This document shows, piece after piece, positions 51,346-59,974 of a DNA stretch of 64,000 nt. Each line of letters begins with the position of its first letter. Position 1 is the stretch's first letter. Both the position numbers and the translations under genes were made by a program. Source of the stretch: Spirosoma montaniterrae (GTDB taxonomy: Bacteria; Bacteroidota; Bacteroidia; Cytophagales; Spirosomataceae); contig NZ_CP014263.1 of the NCBI RefSeq assembly GCF_001988955.1, positions 5,144,501-5,208,500 of the forward strand, written 5' to 3'. Below the pieces are notes generated by a model. It made no database searches and was not told the origin of the DNA. It saw only the letters and a program-made list of their open reading frames with translations.

Positions 51346-52716
51346 ATGAATTTTTTCATACGGCGCAAAACGTTTCTAAGGTTTTGCGCCTTAGCGGTTC
51401 TTTATTCGACTGCCGCTGAAGCACAAGTCTCGTTGAGCGGGCAACTCCGAACCCGCACCGAATACCGTAATGGGCAGGGTACTTTGCTGGCGAACGACGC
51501 TCCATCTGCCTTTTTTACCTCCCAGCGAACGCGAATTAGTGCAGCTTATGCGGCCTATCGAATCAAGGCATTTGTTACTGTGCAGGACGTGCGCGTATGG
51601 GGGCAGGATGCCTCAACCATCAATCGCACCACCAACGCCGATCTGAACGGCCTGATGCTGCACGAAGCCTGGGGCGAAATCAGTCTGCTCGACACCAATC
51701 AGACCAAGTCTGGCAACGAGTTTTTGCTGAAAATAGGTCGGCAGGAATTGGTGTACGACGATGTTCGGCTGCTCGGTAATCTCGACTGGCTGCAACAGGC
51801 CCGGCGGCACGACATGGCCCTGCTCAAGTATGCCGCAAAAGGCTGGATGCTCCACGCGGGCATAGCGTATAATCAGAACCGTGAGCAAAAGTCCGGCACC
51901 ATTTACAACGGCGTTCCGGCGGCTTATCCGGCTGGCACCAACGGCATCGGCACGGCCTACAAATCGCTTCAATTTGTATATCTGGGCCGTAAGTTCAACG
52001 GAGGTACAGCGTCGTTTCTGGTCATCAAGGACGATTTCAACCAGTTTACCACCAGCCCCGCATCGGGAACCGTAGCGGCTACGAAAACCTACACCGATGG
52101 TGTCTGGAGCCGGGTTACGCTGGGCAGCTACGTGAACGCTACGCTGAAGAAACTGACGCTGAAAGGTGAAGCGTACTACCAAACGGGCCGCGACCCAGCC
52201 GGGCGTATGCTGTCGGCCTATCTGCTGTCGGGGGCATTGACCTACGCAACGGGCCGGAAAACAGCGATTACCATTGGTGAAGACTACACAAGCGGCAATG
52301 AACCGGGCGTTGCTACGGCTACCAATCGCCGTTTCGACCCGCTTTATGGTACGCCACACAAACACTGGGGGCTGATGGATTACTTCTACGTAGCCGATGG
52401 GTTTGGCATCGGCGGTTTGTCGGATTTTTACGTTAAAGGTCGCTGGAAACCGCTCGATAAACTGACCGTAACGGCTGATTTTCATCAGTTTGCCAGTACC
52501 AATACCGTTTTGGCCGCCGACAAAACGCCGTTGAATAAACCCTCGTTCGGGCAGGAGTTCGACCTCGTGGGTCAGTACGCGCTCACGAAACAAATCGGGC
52601 TGGAGGGCGGATACTGCGTCTTTAACGCGACCGACGCCCTGGCTGCTGCCAAAGCCATCTCGAACGCTCAGAAAATGAATACGTGGGGTTACCTGATGGT
52701 GAATCTAAAATTCTAA
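51346..52716 (+). CDS. alginate export/porin-type outer-membrane channel
   Basis: The start was set at ATG 51346 (MNFFIRRKTFLRFCALAVLY), giving 456 residues with a signal peptide ending AEAQ. The longer reading from 51253 has no signal at its start. The mature part is beta-strand rich (SLSGQLRTRTEYRNGQG, FLLKIGRQELVYDDVRLLGN, YFYVADGFGIGGLSDFYVKG) and ends WGYLMVNLKF. This is the alginate_exp family, here between nirD-kinase and narK, so it is more likely the outer-membrane channel for nitrate or nitrite than an alginate exporter. That role is inferred from context. Confidence 0.8.
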   Translation: MNFFIRRKTFLRFCALAVLYSTAAEAQVSLSGQLRTRTEYRNGQGTLLANDAPSAFFTSQRTRISAAYAAYRIKAFVTVQDVRVWGQDASTINRTTNADLNGLMLHEAWGEISLLDTNQTKSGNEFLLKIGRQELVYDDVRLLGNLDWLQQARRHDMALLKYAAKGWMLHAGIAYNQNREQKSGTIYNGVPAAYPAGTNGIGTAYKSLQFVYLGRKFNGGTASFLVIKDDFNQFTTSPASGTVAATKTYTDGVWSRVTLGSYVNATLKKLTLKGEAYYQTGRDPAGRMLSAYLLSGALTYATGRKTAITIGEDYTSGNEPGVATATNRRFDPLYGTPHKHWGLMDYFYVADGFGIGGLSDFYVKGRWKPLDKLTVTADFHQFASTNTVLAADKTPLNKPSFGQEFDLVGQYALTKQIGLEGGYCVFNATDALAAAKAISNAQKMNTWGYLMVNLKF

Positions 52717-52721
52717 CAACC

Positions 52722-54065
52722 ATGAAACTTGCTAAACTCGATATTTTCTCATTTCAGGGCGTACAGATGCGCACCTTCCACGTTACGTGGCTCACGTTTT
52801 TTGTTTGCTTCTTTGGCTGGTTTGGCATTGCGCCCCTGATGCCGGTCATCCGCGAAGACCTCGGCCTGACCAAGCCGCAGATTGGCAACGCCATTATTGC
52901 GGCTGTATCGATGACCGTATTTGCGCGGCTGCTGATTGGGCGGCTTTGCGACACCATCGGCCCGCGCCTGACCTACACCTGGCTGCTGGTATTGGGTGCC
53001 ATTCCGGTGATGGGTATTGGACTGGTACACAGCTACGAGGGGTTTCTGTGGTTCCGGCTGGCAATTGGCGTTATCGGCGCGTCGTTCGTGATTACGCAGT
53101 TTCACACCTCGGCCATGTTTGCCGACAACATCAAAGGTACGGCCAACGCCGTGGCAGGGGGCTGGGGCAACCTCGGCGGGGGCATTACCAACATGGTTAT
53201 GCCGCTGATTCTGGCGGGCATTGTGGGCCTGGGCTACACCAAACCCGAAGCCTGGCGGCTGGCAATGCTGGTGCCGGGCCTGCTGATGCTCGCGATGGCT
53301 TATGTGTATTTCCGGTACACGAAAGATACGCCCGAAGGCAATTATGGCGAAAACGGAGTAGAAGCACCCGCAAACAGTAAATCGAACGTGTCGTTCTGGA
53401 AAGCCGCTGCCGACTGGCGGGTGTGGGCCTTATTTCTGGCCTACGGAGCCTGCTTCGGTATCGAAATCACCTTCGACGGCGTGGCCGCGCTGTACTTCAC
53501 CGATATGTTTAAGCTCGACCTGAAAACGGCGGGTCTGTTGGCTGGAATCTTCGGTTTTATGAACATTTTCGCCCGTGCCGTTGGGGGTATCGTAGCCGAC
53601 AAAGTTGGGGCCACATACGGAATGCGTGGTAAAGGAATTCTGTTGGCGGGCGTGTTACTGCTCGAGGGGCTGGGCATTATGCTGTTCTCACAAACGGGCA
53701 GCATCGCACTGGCGATTGTGGCTATGCTGGGTTTCGCCATGTTCCTGAAAATGGCAAACGGAGCCACATACGCCATTGTGCCGTTCATCAACCGCAAAGC
53801 CGTAGGTGTGGTCAGTGGCATCGTAGGCGCAGGCGGCAACGTAGGTGGAGTGCTGGCCGGATTCCTGTTCAAATCCGAAAGCATCAGCTACGGGCAGGCA
53901 TTTCTGTACATCGGCATTGCCGTTTCGGTGGTAGCCTGTGTAGTAGCCCTAACAGGTTTTGAAACCCACGTAGAGACGCAAGATTTTGCGTCTCCTGACC
54001 GGATGGCTCTTGACCGGATGGCCCCAGATGTTGCGTCTCCCGACCGGATGGCAATGACTGAATAA
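52722..54065 (+). CDS. nitrate/nitrite transporter, NNP family MFS
   Basis: The start was set at ATG 52722 (MKLAKLDIFSFQGVQMRTFH), just after the porin stop, giving 447 residues. It has 12 membrane helices and both NNP nitrate-signature regions: AVAGGWGNLGGGITNMVMPL and VVSGIVGAGGNVGGVLAGF. The usual opening TWLTFFVCFFGWFGIAPLMP is present. It imports nitrate (and may exchange nitrite). The last about 30 residues (from HVETQDFASPDRMA to the end) are translated from a GAGACGCAA repeat element at 53970-54135, and their repeated SPDRMA words are not a family feature. Confidence 0.94.
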   Translation: MKLAKLDIFSFQGVQMRTFHVTWLTFFVCFFGWFGIAPLMPVIREDLGLTKPQIGNAIIAAVSMTVFARLLIGRLCDTIGPRLTYTWLLVLGAIPVMGIGLVHSYEGFLWFRLAIGVIGASFVITQFHTSAMFADNIKGTANAVAGGWGNLGGGITNMVMPLILAGIVGLGYTKPEAWRLAMLVPGLLMLAMAYVYFRYTKDTPEGNYGENGVEAPANSKSNVSFWKAAADWRVWALFLAYGACFGIEITFDGVAALYFTDMFKLDLKTAGLLAGIFGFMNIFARAVGGIVADKVGATYGMRGKGILLAGVLLLEGLGIMLFSQTGSIALAIVAMLGFAMFLKMANGATYAIVPFINRKAVGVVSGIVGAGGNVGGVLAGFLFKSESISYGQAFLYIGIAVSVVACVVALTGFETHVETQDFASPDRMALDRMAPDVASPDRMAMTE

Positions 54066-54135
54066 CCCGGTTGTATTACCGCGATTGAGACGCAAAGGAT
54101 TGCTGCGATTGAGACGCAAAATCTTGCGTCTCTAC
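53970..54135. repeat. 166-bp element with perfect 25-bp terminal inverted repeats
   Basis: The first 25 bases (53970-53994, starting GTAGAGACGCAAGATTTTGC) are the exact reverse complement of 54111-54135. Inside are three copies of GACCGGATGG and further GAGACGCAA and TTGCGTCTC halves, including GCGATTGAGACGCAAA twice. The left end lies within the transporter frame and supplies its tail and stop codon. The right end is 10 bases before the nitrate reductase start. No open frame of its own; MITE-like. Confidence 0.75.
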
Positions 54136-54145
54136 ACATAAAAAA

Positions 54146-57100
54146 ATGACAACCAAATCAACCTGTTCGTATTGTGGTGTTGGCTGTGGGGTGCTGGTGC
54201 ATCGGGAAAAAAGCGGCCAATTGCGCGTGGAGGGCGATCCGGCTCATCCCGGTAGCAAGGGTATGCTTTGCTCGAAAGGCATGAACCTGCACTATACCGT
54301 GATGGACCAGACCGACCGGCTGCTGTATCCGCAGATGCGCTACAGCCGCAGTATGCCCCTCGAACGGGTATCATGGAACGACGCGCTCGACCGGGCGGCT
54401 GCCGTGTTCCGGTCGCTCATCACCAAATATGGACCCGATTCGGTGGGGTTTTATGCGTCGGGGCAGTGTTTGACCGAAGAATATTACGTTATCAACAAGC
54501 TTGTAAAGGGCTTTTTGGGAACGAATAATGTAGATACCAACTCGCGGCTGTGCATGTCGTCGGCGGTAGTGGGCTACAAACAGGCGTTGGGCGAAGATTC
54601 GGTGCCATGCAGCTACGACGACATCGATCTGGCCGATACGCTCTTAGTCGCGGGTGCGAATCCGGCCTGGTGCCACCCCATCATTTTTCGGCGGGTAGAA
54701 GCCCGCAAAGCCTCGTTTCCTGATTTCAAACTGATCGTAGTTGACCCGCGCCGGACGCAAACAGCGGCCATGGCCGATCTGCATCTGCAAATCAAACCCG
54801 GCACCGACAGTACGCTCTATCACGCCATCGCACGCGGCCTGATTGACCGGGGGCTGATTGACCGCGATTTCATTGAGAATCATACCGAAGGCTTCGCTGC
54901 GTTCGACGCGCAGGTACACAAACGGACGCTGAAAGAAGCGGCTCAGCTATGCGGCATTTCGCCCGATGATCTGCGCTGGACTATCGAATACATTGGCCGC
55001 TCGAAAGGATTCATGAGCATGTGGGCGATGGGCCTGAATCAGAGCGTAGTGGGCGTAAACAAGAACCTTTCTCTTTTAAACCTTTCCCTGATTACGGGGC
55101 AGATTGGCAGGCCCGGCGCGGGGCCACTTTCGCTTACGGGGCAACCTAACGCGATGGGCGGTCGTGAAACGGGCGGCATGGCAAACCTGCTGCCCGCCCA
55201 CCGCGACCTGAACAATCCGCAGCACCGGCAGGAAGTAGCCGATTTTTGGAAAGTAGAAAGCCTTTCGGCGAAACCCGGCTATGCGGCTACGGAAATGTTC
55301 GACGCGCTCCGCGATGGACGTATGAAAGCGGTCTGGATCGTGACGACAAATCCGATGGTGAGCCTGCCCAATTCGAGAGCCGTAGAAGAAGCACTCCAAA
55401 ACGCCCGGTTCGTGGTGGTGCAGGACATTTCGGGCCGGAGCGATACCGTAGCCTATGCCGACCTGGTGCTGCCTGCGGCTATGTGGGGCGAAAAAGCGGG
55501 TACGATGACCAATTCTGAACGGCGCATTTCGTATCTGAACAAATTTGCTGAACCACCCGGCGAAGCCCGCCCCGACGCCGACATTATCATCGACTTTGCC
55601 CGGCGCATGGGCTTTGGCGAAGCGTTCGCGTACCAGAACGTTGCAGAAATCTACGACGAACACGTTCGGCTAACGAAAGGCACCCGCATCGACATATCGG
55701 GCCTCAGTCATGCCCGGTTGCAGTCGGAAGGTACGTTTCAGTGGCCCGTGCCGACGCCCGACTCGATGGGTACGAAACGCCTGTTTGCCGACAGTCAGTT
55801 TTACACGCCAAGCCGCAAAGCCCAGATTAAAACCGTGCCCGACGAAAATGGCTCGGAGCCAACCACGCCCGATTTTCCATTGGTTCTGACAACGGGCCGC
55901 ATCCGCGACCAATGGCATACGATGACTCGCACGGGCAAGGTCGCTAAATTGAACAACCATATTCCTAAACCCTTTTTAGAAATTCACCCGAAAGATGCCG
56001 AAGAACGCGGCATTGCTGAAAACGACCCCGTTGTAGTGACAGGTCGCCGGGGAGAGCGGTCCGTCGATACGGTACGCGTAAACGCCAAACTCACCAAAGA
56101 CATTCGGCGGGGCGTGGTGTTTCTGCCCATGCACTGGGGCAAACTGTTGGGCCAAACCAATGCCCGCGCCAACAACCTGACCCAATCGCTCATCGACCCC
56201 GTCTCGAAAGAACCTGACTTTAAATTTTCGGCGGTGCAGGTAGCGCGGGCCGAGCAGCCGCCCCGTAAAATCGTGGTGATAGGAGCCGGAGCGGCTGCCA
56301 CACGGTTTGTACAGATGTATCGAGGGGTAGGGTCGGTTCACGTCTTCAGCAAGGAAGTTACGCCGTTCTACAACCGCGTGTTGCTGCCCGATTACGTCAG
56401 TGGCGTAAAAACGTGGGAAAATCTAATCAAACTAACCCCCGAAGCCGCTATTGATCTTGGCGTTCATCTCCATGCAGGTGTCACAATCACCGCTATCGAC
56501 CGCGACGCCAGAACCGTTACCGACGACCGGGGCCTAACGCATTCGTATGATGTGCTGCTGCTGACCCCCGGCTCGCGGGCATTTATGCCGCGCGAATACC
56601 AAACTAAGCTCGCAGGCGTGCTAACCATGCGTACCCGGCAGGATGCCGATGCACTGCTGCGAAGACTTCAGCCGGGCGACCCCTGCGTAATTGTGGGCGG
56701 GGGGCTGCTGGGGCTTGAACTGGCTGCGTCGCTGCGGGAGATTAGTGTAGGTGTGCTAGTGATTCAGCGTGAAAACCGACTGATGACAAGACAGTTAGAC
56801 GAAGTGGCGTCAGAATTGTTGCACCAGGAACTGACCGACCGGGGCGTGGAGATTCTGTACAACGAAAGCATCCGGTATTACGTCGATAATGGCACAGACG
56901 TTACCGGCGTTCACCTTGCCAACGGGCAAACCATTCCGGCACGGGCGGTGGTGTTTGCCATTGGTACACAGCCCAATACCGAATTAGCGCGGGCCTGCGG
57001 CCTGACCGTAAACCGGGGCGTGGTGGTAAACGAGTTTCTGCAAACGTCGGATCCAGACATTTTCGCGGCTGGCGAAGTGGCCGAACTAAACGGCAATCTG

Positions 57101-57658
57101 TGGGGTATTACCGCAGCCGCCGAAGAACAGGCCGACGTTATTGCCCGCTACCTTCAAGGCGACCGCGTAACGGCCTATACCGGCTCACTGTCGATGAATA
57201 TTTTGAAGATGGAAGGGCTACATCTGTGTTCGCTGGGCCTGCCCGAAGCCCCTCAAACCGCCAATGCAGGCGAATACGAAGAGGTTGTATTTATTGATAA
57301 AGCCAAACGGTATTATAAAAAATGTATTATCTACCGCGACCGGCTGGTGGGGGCCATCCTGATGGGCGACAAAGCCGAGTTTCTCGAATACAAAGACCTG
57401 ATTCAGAGCCGCACCGAACTCTCAGACCGGCGGTTGTCGTTGCTGCGGTCGGGGGCTGCACCGAAGCCGGTTCTGGGGAAATTAGTGTGCTCGTGCAACG
57501 GCGTGGGTGAGGGCAATTTGCAGGAAGCCATCCGCGCCGGAGTCAACGAATTGGGTAAGCTATGCCAGAGCACTGGCGCAGGCACCGGCTGCGGAAGCTG
57601 CCGCCCCGAAGTGAAGGCTATTTTGGAGCGGGCGGGGAGAAAAGTAGCCGTGTTATGA
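54146..57658 (+). CDS. assimilatory nitrate reductase fused to FAD/NAD(P)H and BFD modules
   Basis: The 1170-residue protein joins two enzymes. Residues 1-700 are a molybdopterin reductase of Nas/Nap type: [4Fe-4S] ligands C7, C10, C14 and C42, the presumed Mo-ligand Cys in NSRLCMSSAV, bis-MGD strings GANPAWCHPIIFRR and GQPNAMGGRETGGMA, and a molydop-binding domain (LTTGRIRDQWHTMTRTG). From about residue 706 a NirB-like FAD/NAD(P)H domain follows (KIVVIGAGAAATRF, CVIVGGGLLGLELAASL). A BFD [2Fe-2S] domain closes it (LVCSCNGVG, GTGCGSC). It should reduce nitrate with NAD(P)H in one chain, a NasA-NasB fusion. The start follows a repeat end by 10 bases. Confidence 0.92.
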   Translation: MTTKSTCSYCGVGCGVLVHREKSGQLRVEGDPAHPGSKGMLCSKGMNLHYTVMDQTDRLLYPQMRYSRSMPLERVSWNDALDRAAAVFRSLITKYGPDSVGFYASGQCLTEEYYVINKLVKGFLGTNNVDTNSRLCMSSAVVGYKQALGEDSVPCSYDDIDLADTLLVAGANPAWCHPIIFRRVEARKASFPDFKLIVVDPRRTQTAAMADLHLQIKPGTDSTLYHAIARGLIDRGLIDRDFIENHTEGFAAFDAQVHKRTLKEAAQLCGISPDDLRWTIEYIGRSKGFMSMWAMGLNQSVVGVNKNLSLLNLSLITGQIGRPGAGPLSLTGQPNAMGGRETGGMANLLPAHRDLNNPQHRQEVADFWKVESLSAKPGYAATEMFDALRDGRMKAVWIVTTNPMVSLPNSRAVEEALQNARFVVVQDISGRSDTVAYADLVLPAAMWGEKAGTMTNSERRISYLNKFAEPPGEARPDADIIIDFARRMGFGEAFAYQNVAEIYDEHVRLTKGTRIDISGLSHARLQSEGTFQWPVPTPDSMGTKRLFADSQFYTPSRKAQIKTVPDENGSEPTTPDFPLVLTTGRIRDQWHTMTRTGKVAKLNNHIPKPFLEIHPKDAEERGIAENDPVVVTGRRGERSVDTVRVNAKLTKDIRRGVVFLPMHWGKLLGQTNARANNLTQSLIDPVSKEPDFKFSAVQVARAEQPPRKIVVIGAGAAATRFVQMYRGVGSVHVFSKEVTPFYNRVLLPDYVSGVKTWENLIKLTPEAAIDLGVHLHAGVTITAIDRDARTVTDDRGLTHSYDVLLLTPGSRAFMPREYQTKLAGVLTMRTRQDADALLRRLQPGDPCVIVGGGLLGLELAASLREISVGVLVIQRENRLMTRQLDEVASELLHQELTDRGVEILYNESIRYYVDNGTDVTGVHLANGQTIPARAVVFAIGTQPNTELARACGLTVNRGVVVNEFLQTSDPDIFAAGEVAELNGNLWGITAAAEEQADVIARYLQGDRVTAYTGSLSMNILKMEGLHLCSLGLPEAPQTANAGEYEEVVFIDKAKRYYKKCIIYRDRLVGAILMGDKAEFLEYKDLIQSRTELSDRRLSLLRSGAAPKPVLGKLVCSCNGVGEGNLQEAIRAGVNELGKLCQSTGAGTGCGSCRPEVKAILERAGRKVAVL

Positions 57659-57671
57659 TTGTCAAAACAAA

Positions 57672-57692
57672 AAGTTTACTTTTGGTAAACTT
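57672..57692 (+). promoter_or_regulatory. palindrome over a -7 box upstream of higBA
   Basis: AAGTTTAC (57672-57679) and GTAAACTT (57685-57692) are perfect inverted repeats around TTTTG. The sequence TACTTTTG (57677-57684) within it matches the TAnnTTTG -7 box. The arrangement fits autorepression by a HigA dimer bound over the promoter. A TTG at 57659-57661 is a possible -33 element with short spacing. Confidence 0.65.
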
Positions 57693-57706
57693 GCTTAATT
57701 GGATTG

Positions 57707-58018
57707 ATGTTTAACATTATTACCCGTCGTACACTGAATGAGTACAGAACGCAGTACCCAGAAGCTGCACAAGCATTACAAAAATGGTATGTTGATATGA
57801 AAGCTGCACGCTTTGGTTCCATGAATGAATTAAAAGCCGTTTATGGAAACGCGAGTGTGATTGCTGATAACCGGGTGGTGTTTAATATTCATGGAAACAA
57901 GTATAGGCTGATAGTGCGTATCAATTTTCAGTTCAAAGGGGTGCAAATAAAATGGTTTGGGCCGCATGCTGAGTATGATATGATTGATGCCGCAACCATA
58001 AGCTATAAAGACCAATGA
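57707..58018 (+). CDS. higB: HigB-type mRNA interferase toxin
   Basis: The start was set at ATG 57707 (MFNIITRRTLNEYRTQYPEA); a TTG one codon earlier is less likely. The 103-residue product is a HigB_toxin domain, with ARFGSMNELKAVYGNASVI, VVFNIHGNKYRLIVRI and IKWFGPHAEYDMID. The family cuts mRNA on the ribosome. It is followed with a 4-base overlap by the antitoxin gene, the reverse order typical of HigBA. The pair is inserted between the nitrate reductase and the rubredoxin gene. Its codon use looks AT-richer than the flanking genes. Confidence 0.9.
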   Translation: MFNIITRRTLNEYRTQYPEAAQALQKWYVDMKAARFGSMNELKAVYGNASVIADNRVVFNIHGNKYRLIVRINFQFKGVQIKWFGPHAEYDMIDAATISYKDQ

Positions 58019-58368
58019 CGATTAAAATAATTAAGAACGAGGCAGAATACGACCAGGCACTTGATCGGGCTGATGCCATTTTCGACGCTCGTCCCGGTAC
58101 GCCCGAAGGCGACGAACTGGAACTACTACTACTGGTGATCAAAGCTTACGAAGATGAACATCACCCGGTTCCGCCACCCGACCCTATCGACGCTATCAAG
58201 CTGACAATGGAAGAACAGGGCATCAAAGCGGCTGAACTGACGCAGCGAATGGGCGTGAGCAAAAGTTACGTGTCGCAGCTACTCAGCCGTCGTAAACCCC
58301 TCACAGCGTCGATGATGCGCTTGTTACACAGGCAATTAGGTATTCCGGCTGAGATTTTGTTGGGCTAA
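58015..58368 (+). CDS. higA: HigA-type antitoxin, XRE family
   Basis: The 117-residue protein has an acidic N-terminal part (EYDQALDRADAIFDARPGTP) and a C-terminal helix-turn-helix (LTQRMGVSKSYVSQLLSRRK). It should neutralise HigB and repress the operon through the palindrome at 57672-57692. Its start overlaps the higB stop codon by 4 bases. Confidence 0.9.
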   Translation: MTIKIIKNEAEYDQALDRADAIFDARPGTPEGDELELLLLVIKAYEDEHHPVPPPDPIDAIKLTMEEQGIKAAELTQRMGVSKSYVSQLLSRRKPLTASMMRLLHRQLGIPAEILLG

Positions 58369-58378
58369 TTAGGTAATT

Positions 58379-58525
58379 ATGTCATCGTTCCTGCTCCGAT
58401 ACCCCGTTCAATTGTTTGTGTCTCTGGCTGGAGTAATCGTGCTGACCGAGTGGCTCATCATACAGAGTCAGGCATTTGCGCGGAGGCCCACAGTTAAGTG
58501 CTCACTGATATGCTTCAACTCTTAA
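58379..58525 (+). CDS. possible small membrane peptide upstream of the rubredoxin gene
   Basis: A 48-codon frame from ATG 58379 encodes one hydrophobic segment (VQLFVSLAGVIVLTEWLII) with basic residues after it. It begins 10 bases after higA and overlaps the start of the rubredoxin gene. No family is recognised. It may be only the spacer between the two genes. Confidence 0.2.
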   Translation: MSSFLLRYPVQLFVSLAGVIVLTEWLIIQSQAFARRPTVKCSLICFNS

Positions 58526-59946
58526 CCCACGGCGGCCACATAGCCCCCAACGACCTTCGGCAAGTGGCGGGCTGGGCGGCAGCCTACGGCCTGACGAGCG
58601 TAGAAATCAGCAACCGGCAAAGCGTGTTGCTGGGGCCACTCGAACCAATTGGCAAAGAAGACCTGAATCAGCAGATTCAGACGCTCGGTTTGGCAACTGA
58701 CCTGACGCAGCCGCAGGCACACAACATCGTGTCGTCATTGCCTGCCACCGACGTGTTTCCTGATACGCCCTGGCTTACGGCGGGCGTTTATCTCGACGTG
58801 CTGGCGCAGTTCAGCACCCCACCCCACCTGAAAGTAAACCTCATCGACCCGGCGCAGTCGCTGGTGTCGCCGTTTACGGGTAACATCAATTTTGTGGCCT
58901 CGCCGGAGCCAAACTTCTGGTATGCATTTTTGCGACCTTCGGGCAGCGTTCGGCGGTATCAATGGCCTATTCTGATTGATAGTGAATCGATTGGAGCGTT
59001 TGTGCAGGTTGTTGAACAACATTATTTTGCCCACACTGCCGATACGGGCGCACGGGCCACGCTCGACACGTTTTACCGGGCTGTGATGGCTGATTTTCAG
59101 GGCCGAACGCGCCGGGTCACGCACGATCTTGCCCTGCCCGATGCCCACACGCCCGTGTACGAAGGCTTTCACCAGACCCGAACCGGCAACTACTGGCTGG
59201 GACTATACCGAAAAAACTATGCCTTCCCGCTCGAATTTATAGCGGCCCTCTGCGACCTCTGCCGCGATACACGCGTCGGTAAGCTGTATCTGACGCCGTA
59301 CAAAACGCTGCTTATCAAAGACATCCGCGAAGCTGACCGCCCGGCCTGGGAACGGCTCCTGGGGCGGTTTGGTATCCGAACCAATCTGCCCGCCTGGCAT
59401 CTCAACTGGCATTTGCCCAACGCCAGCGAACAGGCCGTTCAGGTACGAAATCAGCTTCTTTATCAAGTAGATGAAGCCGATATCCGCACCGACGCGCTCA
59501 GTTTTGCTATCGACGTGCCGTTTTCGGAAGCGGCAGCGTCGGTGGTAGTACACCGCAACCGAGACGCTGAACTGGGTCTGTCGGCCACTTTCGATGTGTA
59601 TCAGCGAGCCAGCTACTCAGCTACCAACGCGCAATACGTGCTATTTGCCAAACGTCAGCCGATGGCCCGGTTGGGCGAGAGCATCCGGCAACTCGCGGTG
59701 GCGTATTATGAACGCTTGTCGACGCCCGACGTATCTCTGCCCGACAGCCCTTCTGGTCCGTTGGCAGAACAGCCGAAGTATCTCGTGCATCAATGCCCGA
59801 ATTGCCTGAGCCGTTACGATGCCCGCTACGGCGAACCTCATCGGGGCATTGCAGCAGGCACCGCGTTCGATGAACTGGCTACGTACATGTGCGAGGTATG
59901 CGAACAGGAGAAAGCTGGGTTTGTGGAGAGGTGGTCGATCACGTAA
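58498..59946 (+). CDS. rubredoxin fused to a degenerate nitrite/sulfite reductase scaffold
   Basis: The 482-residue reading starts with GTG 58498; ATG 58510 would give 478. Two ferredoxin-like half-domains of the NIR_SIR type are seen near residues 10-65 (HGGHIAPNDLRQVAGWAAAY) and 235-292 (NYAFPLEFIAALCDLC, GKLYLTPYKTLLIKDI). After each a region resembles the siroheme domain (LKVNLIDPAQSLVSPFTGNI where active enzymes have Cys pairs), but the CX5C and CX3C cluster motifs are absent. Residues 427-476 form a rubredoxin with Cys433, Cys436, Cys465 and Cys468. It is probably an electron carrier or partner of the nitrate or nitrite reductase, not a reductase itself. The domain reading is by eye. 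Confidence 0.7.
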   Translation: MLTDMLQLLTHGGHIAPNDLRQVAGWAAAYGLTSVEISNRQSVLLGPLEPIGKEDLNQQIQTLGLATDLTQPQAHNIVSSLPATDVFPDTPWLTAGVYLDVLAQFSTPPHLKVNLIDPAQSLVSPFTGNINFVASPEPNFWYAFLRPSGSVRRYQWPILIDSESIGAFVQVVEQHYFAHTADTGARATLDTFYRAVMADFQGRTRRVTHDLALPDAHTPVYEGFHQTRTGNYWLGLYRKNYAFPLEFIAALCDLCRDTRVGKLYLTPYKTLLIKDIREADRPAWERLLGRFGIRTNLPAWHLNWHLPNASEQAVQVRNQLLYQVDEADIRTDALSFAIDVPFSEAAASVVVHRNRDAELGLSATFDVYQRASYSATNAQYVLFAKRQPMARLGESIRQLAVAYYERLSTPDVSLPDSPSGPLAEQPKYLVHQCPNCLSRYDARYGEPHRGIAAGTAFDELATYMCEVCEQEKAGFVERWSIT

Positions 59947-59974
59947 CTTTAGGGGTGGAACACTGGATTGAGCA

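Noticed and set aside
51346..52716. Alginate exporter as the actual function
   Set aside because: The family name fits, but no alginate synthesis genes are present. The position between nirD-kinase and the nitrate porter favours a nitrogen-oxide channel.
58498..59946. Calling the rubredoxin protein a nitrite or sulfite reductase
   Set aside because: Half-domains are present but the four cluster cysteines needed for siroheme catalysis are not seen.
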